Shown: positions 6,323-9,007 of the stretch, piece after piece | How positions within the stretch are numbered: position 1 is the stretch's first letter | How the letters are laid out: the number at the start of each line of letters is the position of its first letter | Assembly: GCA_000715685.1 (NCBI GenBank) | Contig: KL569441.1 | Location: 1-9,007, forward strand | Direction: 5' to 3' | DNA: 9,007 nucleotides | Source: Streptomyces lilacinus | GTDB lineage: Bacteria; Actinomycetota; Actinomycetes; Streptomycetales; Streptomycetaceae | Translations under genes and position numbers: made by a program | Notes under the pieces: generated by a model | What the model saw: the letters and a program-made list of their open reading frames with translations, nothing else | What the model was told of the DNA's origin: nothing | Databases searched by the model: none

Positions 6323-7465
6323 TCAGGAGTTCTTGGATTTGGGATCGACGCGGAAGTCTCGGTCCCAGCGGTCACGGAAACGGCTCTGAGCGTTCGGCCG
6401 CTTGGGGTCGTCCCAGGTCCGCAGGGCGGTGCGCAGCCGGTCGTAGTCGAGACCGATCTCGGCGCGGGAGAGCAGGGTGACGAAGCCGCGCAGGTGCATC
6501 GCCAGCTCGCCGGCGTCGATGGCGGTAAGGAGGGCGCCGAACCGGCGTCCCAGCGCCTCCTCCCCGCTGCCGCTCTTTGCCAGCAGCAGGCGTGCTGCGG
6601 TGCCGGGGCTGTTGCCGGGGACGTGCATGGTCCGGCTGCGGCCCTGCTGGTGCCGTCCGAAGAGGGAAAGTGCGGCGTGCTCGGCGATCAGATCCCTGGT
6701 GAGGGCGCCCTTGCCGCGCAGCTCGGATGGCATGCGGGTTCGGTAGTGCGGCCACATCGCGGGGACAGCGCCGGGCTCACGGCCTGTGCCCGACCTCAGG
6801 GCCGCCAGCTGTGCGCCGTTCTCCGCCCGGTCCGGCGCGAAGCAGGCCCAGTACGGGGCGGCATCGGTATCGTCGTCAACAGCGGGCGGTTCGGTGTACT
6901 GCAGCCCCCAAGAGCGCAGGACTCGGTCCCGGCCCGGGCTCTCCCAGGCGGCGAAGTCGTACAGCAGCCGGGTGTAGTCCAGGCCGATACCCGCCTGTCC
7001 CAGCAGCGGGACGAGCCGGTACAGGTGCTGAACGAGCTCATGCAGCTCCTGAGCAGTGGCGGCCGCGATCAGGCGCTGCTCCACTGCGCTCCGCGAGAAC
7101 GCTTTGGCGCGGCGCAGGTCCCGGCATGCCGTGCCCAGGCCGGCCGTCGGACGGTGGGCGGGGTCGGCGACCGCTTGCTGGTGCCGGCCGAAGAGGGTGA
7201 GTGCGGCGTGCTCGGCGATGTAGAAGTCGGGCAGGCGGTCCGATTCCCGGGTGGCGTCGGTCAGCCGCACCCGGTGAGCGTCTCGCACGGCGGGAACGGT
7301 GCCTGGCTCGCTGCTGATGCCGTCACGCAGGCCGCGCAGCTTGCGCGTGATGTGCTCCGAGAAGCCGGGGCGCCCTTCCTGGAGGCGGGTGTGCCAGTCA
7401 GTGGCGGCCTCTTCCCAGAAGTAGGCGCGCAGGCCACTGCGGGTGCCGCCGCTTGCGGTGCTCAT
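6323..7465 (-). CDS. cse2: Tandem-duplicated Cascade small subunit Cse2-Cse2 (CasB)
   Basis: Cse2 (CasB) is the small Cascade subunit that stabilises crRNA and displaced DNA; E. coli Cascade has two copies of about 160 aa. This protein has 380 aa and two Cse2-like halves. Half 1 is about residues 44-188 and half 2 about 218-370, joined by an acidic linker (about 190-217). Shared blocks are LR.G...EPG.VPA (46-59 and 223-236), AEHAALTLFGRHQQ (84-97) and AEHAALSLFGRHQQ (261-274), LG/PGT.. helices, then GIGLDYTRLLYDFAAW and EIGLDYDRLRTALRTW. Residues 1-43 are an extra N-terminus. The ATG has GGGGAGG 7 bp upstream and overlaps the cas8e stop (ATGA). No stop or internal ATG/GTG occurs near the junction, so one fused polypeptide is expected. 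There is no other Cse2 gene in the window, so it presumably supplies both positions. The stop is followed by the 100-bp gap before cas7. Confidence 0.9.
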   Translation of the reverse strand: MSTASGGTRSGLRAYFWEEAATDWHTRLQEGRPGFSEHITRKLRGLRDGISSEPGTVPAVRDAHRVRLTDATRESDRLPDFYIAEHAALTLFGRHQQAVADPAHRPTAGLGTACRDLRRAKAFSRSAVEQRLIAAATAQELHELVQHLYRLVPLLGQAGIGLDYTRLLYDFAAWESPGRDRVLRSWGLQYTEPPAVDDDTDAAPYWACFAPDRAENGAQLAALRSGTGREPGAVPAMWPHYRTRMPSELRGKGALTRDLIAEHAALSLFGRHQQGRSRTMHVPGNSPGTAARLLLAKSGSGEEALGRRFGALLTAIDAGELAMHLRGFVTLLSRAEIGLDYDRLRTALRTWDDPKRPNAQSRFRDRWDRDFRVDPKSKNS

Positions 7466-9007
7466 GCCGCCGCCTCCCCGTTGTCCGGGCCTTCCGCGGC
7501 GAGCCGGGTCAGGACCTCTGTGAGCTTCTTGTGGAAGATGCCTACGGCCTTGCCGCTCCGGTACACGACCTCCTTGCCGTTGTTCTTCTCGACACGTCCC
7601 ACCACTGCGCGCGGCGGCACGGCAGCAAGGAGCGCTTCAGCCTCCCGGACGGCCACCGCTCGTACGGACAACTCCCAGGCGAGCTGCGCCTGCTCCAGCA
7701 GGTCTTCGTTCTCGCCGACAGTGCGCAGCCCAGCGAGCAGACGGCGCATCGTTCGGTCAAGGCTGTGCAGGAACCGGGAGGAGGGGCGCTGACCCTTGTC
7801 CCGAGGCAGCGGATCACCACCCGAAGCCCGTCGCAGATCGTTGTTGAGGTTGTCCAGAGCGCGGCCGACCGTGTCCGCCTGGCTGACACATTCCAGGATC
7901 GCAGCGCGCAGCCCATCGTCCTCGGCGAGCAGGGAAGCCACTGGGAGCGGCAGGCTGTCACTGATGGCATTCTCGACGACGGCGGACTGGGTGCCGTATT
8001 CAACGCCGCAGATCTCCACACCGAGCGGGTATTCGGCGGGCAATGCTCCTTCGGCGCTCAGGGCACCTATCTGCCGGAGGAGGTGGGAGGTGTACAGTCC
8101 GTCGCCGTCGACGGGCAGGTCCAACGCGAGCAGCGGGCCGAGTCCCTGCCAGGCCGAACGCCCGGATACATGACGGCGGGGGCGCCGCCCGGGTTGCCCG
8201 GCCTTCGGCTTGGCAGTGTGGGACCAGGCTGTGTGCGGGTCCCATTCGGGAGTCCGGGCGAGACGGTCACCGGCGCACACAATCACTCGATGCACACGCA
8301 GCCCCTGCTCCGTCTCGCACGGGATCAGCCGGATGCGGCGAGCTTGGAAGGTGAGCAGGTCCAGCAGTCCGCCGGCCGGGCGTGAGGACCACTCGGGACC
8401 GGCCGGCGGCTTCCATCCGAGCGAGGCCGGGCGCTCGTCCCACGCCCACTGGGGCCGGTCCGCCGGGTCCAGCCCATCGGGCATGACCGGTGTGTTCAGC
8501 ATCAGCGTCTCGAACAGGTTGCGTCCGACCGGGACGATCCCCCCGAGCTGGCCGAGCGGGCCCGTCGGAGTTCCAGTCGTTTTTCCGTTCTTCGCCTGCG
8601 GATCACCGACGGCTCCGGTCTTGATGGAAGCCGTGTCCCAGCAGTGCACGTGGAGCAACCACAGAAGCGCCTGGCCGGGCGTCAGCAGCAGCTCGTCGCC
8701 CTCGGTGAGCGAACTGTAAAACGGCACGTTGTTACCGTTGGCGACAAACGGCACGAGTTGCGCGGCCGACTTCGTCTCTCCATTGAGGGCCTCCAGGCTG
8801 GCGACCTGCGCGAAAGGGCGCTTGCCATCCAAGAGGAAACGGTCGCCGTAGCGGGGTCCGAGGTAGTCGGTCAGCCGCGCCACCGCGGCGTCCGAGAAAC
8901 GACCGCAGTTGAACCACTCGGCCCACTGCTGCCGCGTGCGCGGCACACCGGTGGCATCAAGCACGACCGGTAGGAGCATCTGTCGCAGCAATGCAGGCAG
9001 CATTGTC
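7462..9007 (-). CDS. cas8e: Cascade large subunit Cas8e (CasA/Cse1), 5' partial
   Basis: Cas8e (Cse1) recognises the PAM, helps unwind the target and recruits Cas3. From the window edge 514 residues are visible. An ATG at 9003 is in frame, but the family N-terminus (a segment of the FNLxxEPWIPV type) is absent and the frame is open to the edge, so the true start lies beyond 9007. Numbered from that Met, visible hallmarks are YLGPRYGDRFLL (47-58), LTPGQALLWLLHVHCWDTASIKTGAVGDP (107-135), GKTTGTPTGPLGQLG (140-154) near the PAM-sensing loop region, and IVPVGRNLFETLMLNTP (156-172). The C-terminal four-helix bundle region contains SSRFLHSLDRTMRRLLAGL and AWELSVRAVAVREAEALL. The stop overlaps the cse2 ATG by 4 bp. 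In type I-E loci cas3 normally precedes it. Confidence 0.96.
   Translation of the reverse strand, partial: TMLPALLRQMLLPVVLDATGVPRTRQQWAEWFNCGRFSDAAVARLTDYLGPRYGDRFLLDGKRPFAQVASLEALNGETKSAAQLVPFVANGNNVPFYSSLTEGDELLLTPGQALLWLLHVHCWDTASIKTGAVGDPQAKNGKTTGTPTGPLGQLGGIVPVGRNLFETLMLNTPVMPDGLDPADRPQWAWDERPASLGWKPPAGPEWSSRPAGGLLDLLTFQARRIRLIPCETEQGLRVHRVIVCAGDRLARTPEWDPHTAWSHTAKPKAGQPGRRPRRHVSGRSAWQGLGPLLALDLPVDGDGLYTSHLLRQIGALSAEGALPAEYPLGVEICGVEYGTQSAVVENAISDSLPLPVASLLAEDDGLRAAILECVSQADTVGRALDNLNNDLRRASGGDPLPRDKGQRPSSRFLHSLDRTMRRLLAGLRTVGENEDLLEQAQLAWELSVRAVAVREAEALLAAVPPRAVVGRVEKNNGKEVVYRSGKAVGIFHKKLTEVLTRLAAEGPDNGEAAA

Noticed and set aside
6223..6375. Upstream cas7 start adding 51 residues
   Set aside because: It would overlap the cse2 end and precede the conserved N-terminus; the GTG at 6222 has a strong GAGGAG site.
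6320..7792. Long plus-strand frame opposite cse2 and cas8e
   Set aside because: It is the antisense shadow of the cse2 coding frame, with low-complexity Gly/Ala/Arg content and no family match.
9001..9003. ATG at 9003 as the cas8e start
   Set aside because: The family N-terminus would be missing and no ribosome-binding site is visible in the four remaining bases, so the gene is treated as cut by the window edge.

Overview
The window is high-GC, with gene style and protein sequences typical of a Streptomyces-like actinomycete. This is judged from base composition, GTG starts and tight ATGA/TGATG gene overlaps; no species marker is present. Almost all of it is one type I-E CRISPR-Cas locus on the minus strand. 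Reading in the direction of transcription (right to left) the genes are cas8e/cse1 (5' end off the window), cse2, cas7, cas5, cas6e, cas1, cas2, a very short leader, and an array of 23 repeats and 22 spacers. cas3 is not in the window; by the usual I-E order it should lie beyond position 9007.

Layout: 1-334 holds the 3' part of a small plus-strand gene for an unrecognised protein. 423-660 is the remnant of a VOC/glyoxalase-family gene with an internal deletion. 755-2123 is the CRISPR array, perfectly periodic (61 bp) except at its low-coordinate end, where the repeats are degenerate. A possible still more decayed repeat lies at about 701-725. 2124-2176 is the leader region, which overlaps the 3' end of cas2 and carries two related direct repeats. 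2145-9007 is the cas operon, with overlapping or nearly abutting genes except for a 100-bp gap between cse2 and cas7.

How it works together (family knowledge): Cas8e, Cse2, Cas7, Cas5 and Cas6e form Cascade around a crRNA cut from the array transcript by Cas6e. Cas1-Cas2 add new spacers at the leader end. Recruited Cas3, absent here, would degrade the target.

The most unusual feature is Cse2. It is 380 residues, about twice the usual length, and consists of two Cse2-like halves sharing blocks such as AEHAAL(T/S)LFGRHQQ and IGLDYxRL. Canonical Cascade contains two separate Cse2 subunits, so this gene appears to encode a covalently linked Cse2 pair. Secondary points are the leader repeats inside the cas2 coding end, and a strong C/G preference at the first spacer base, which suggests a PAM-derived nucleotide.
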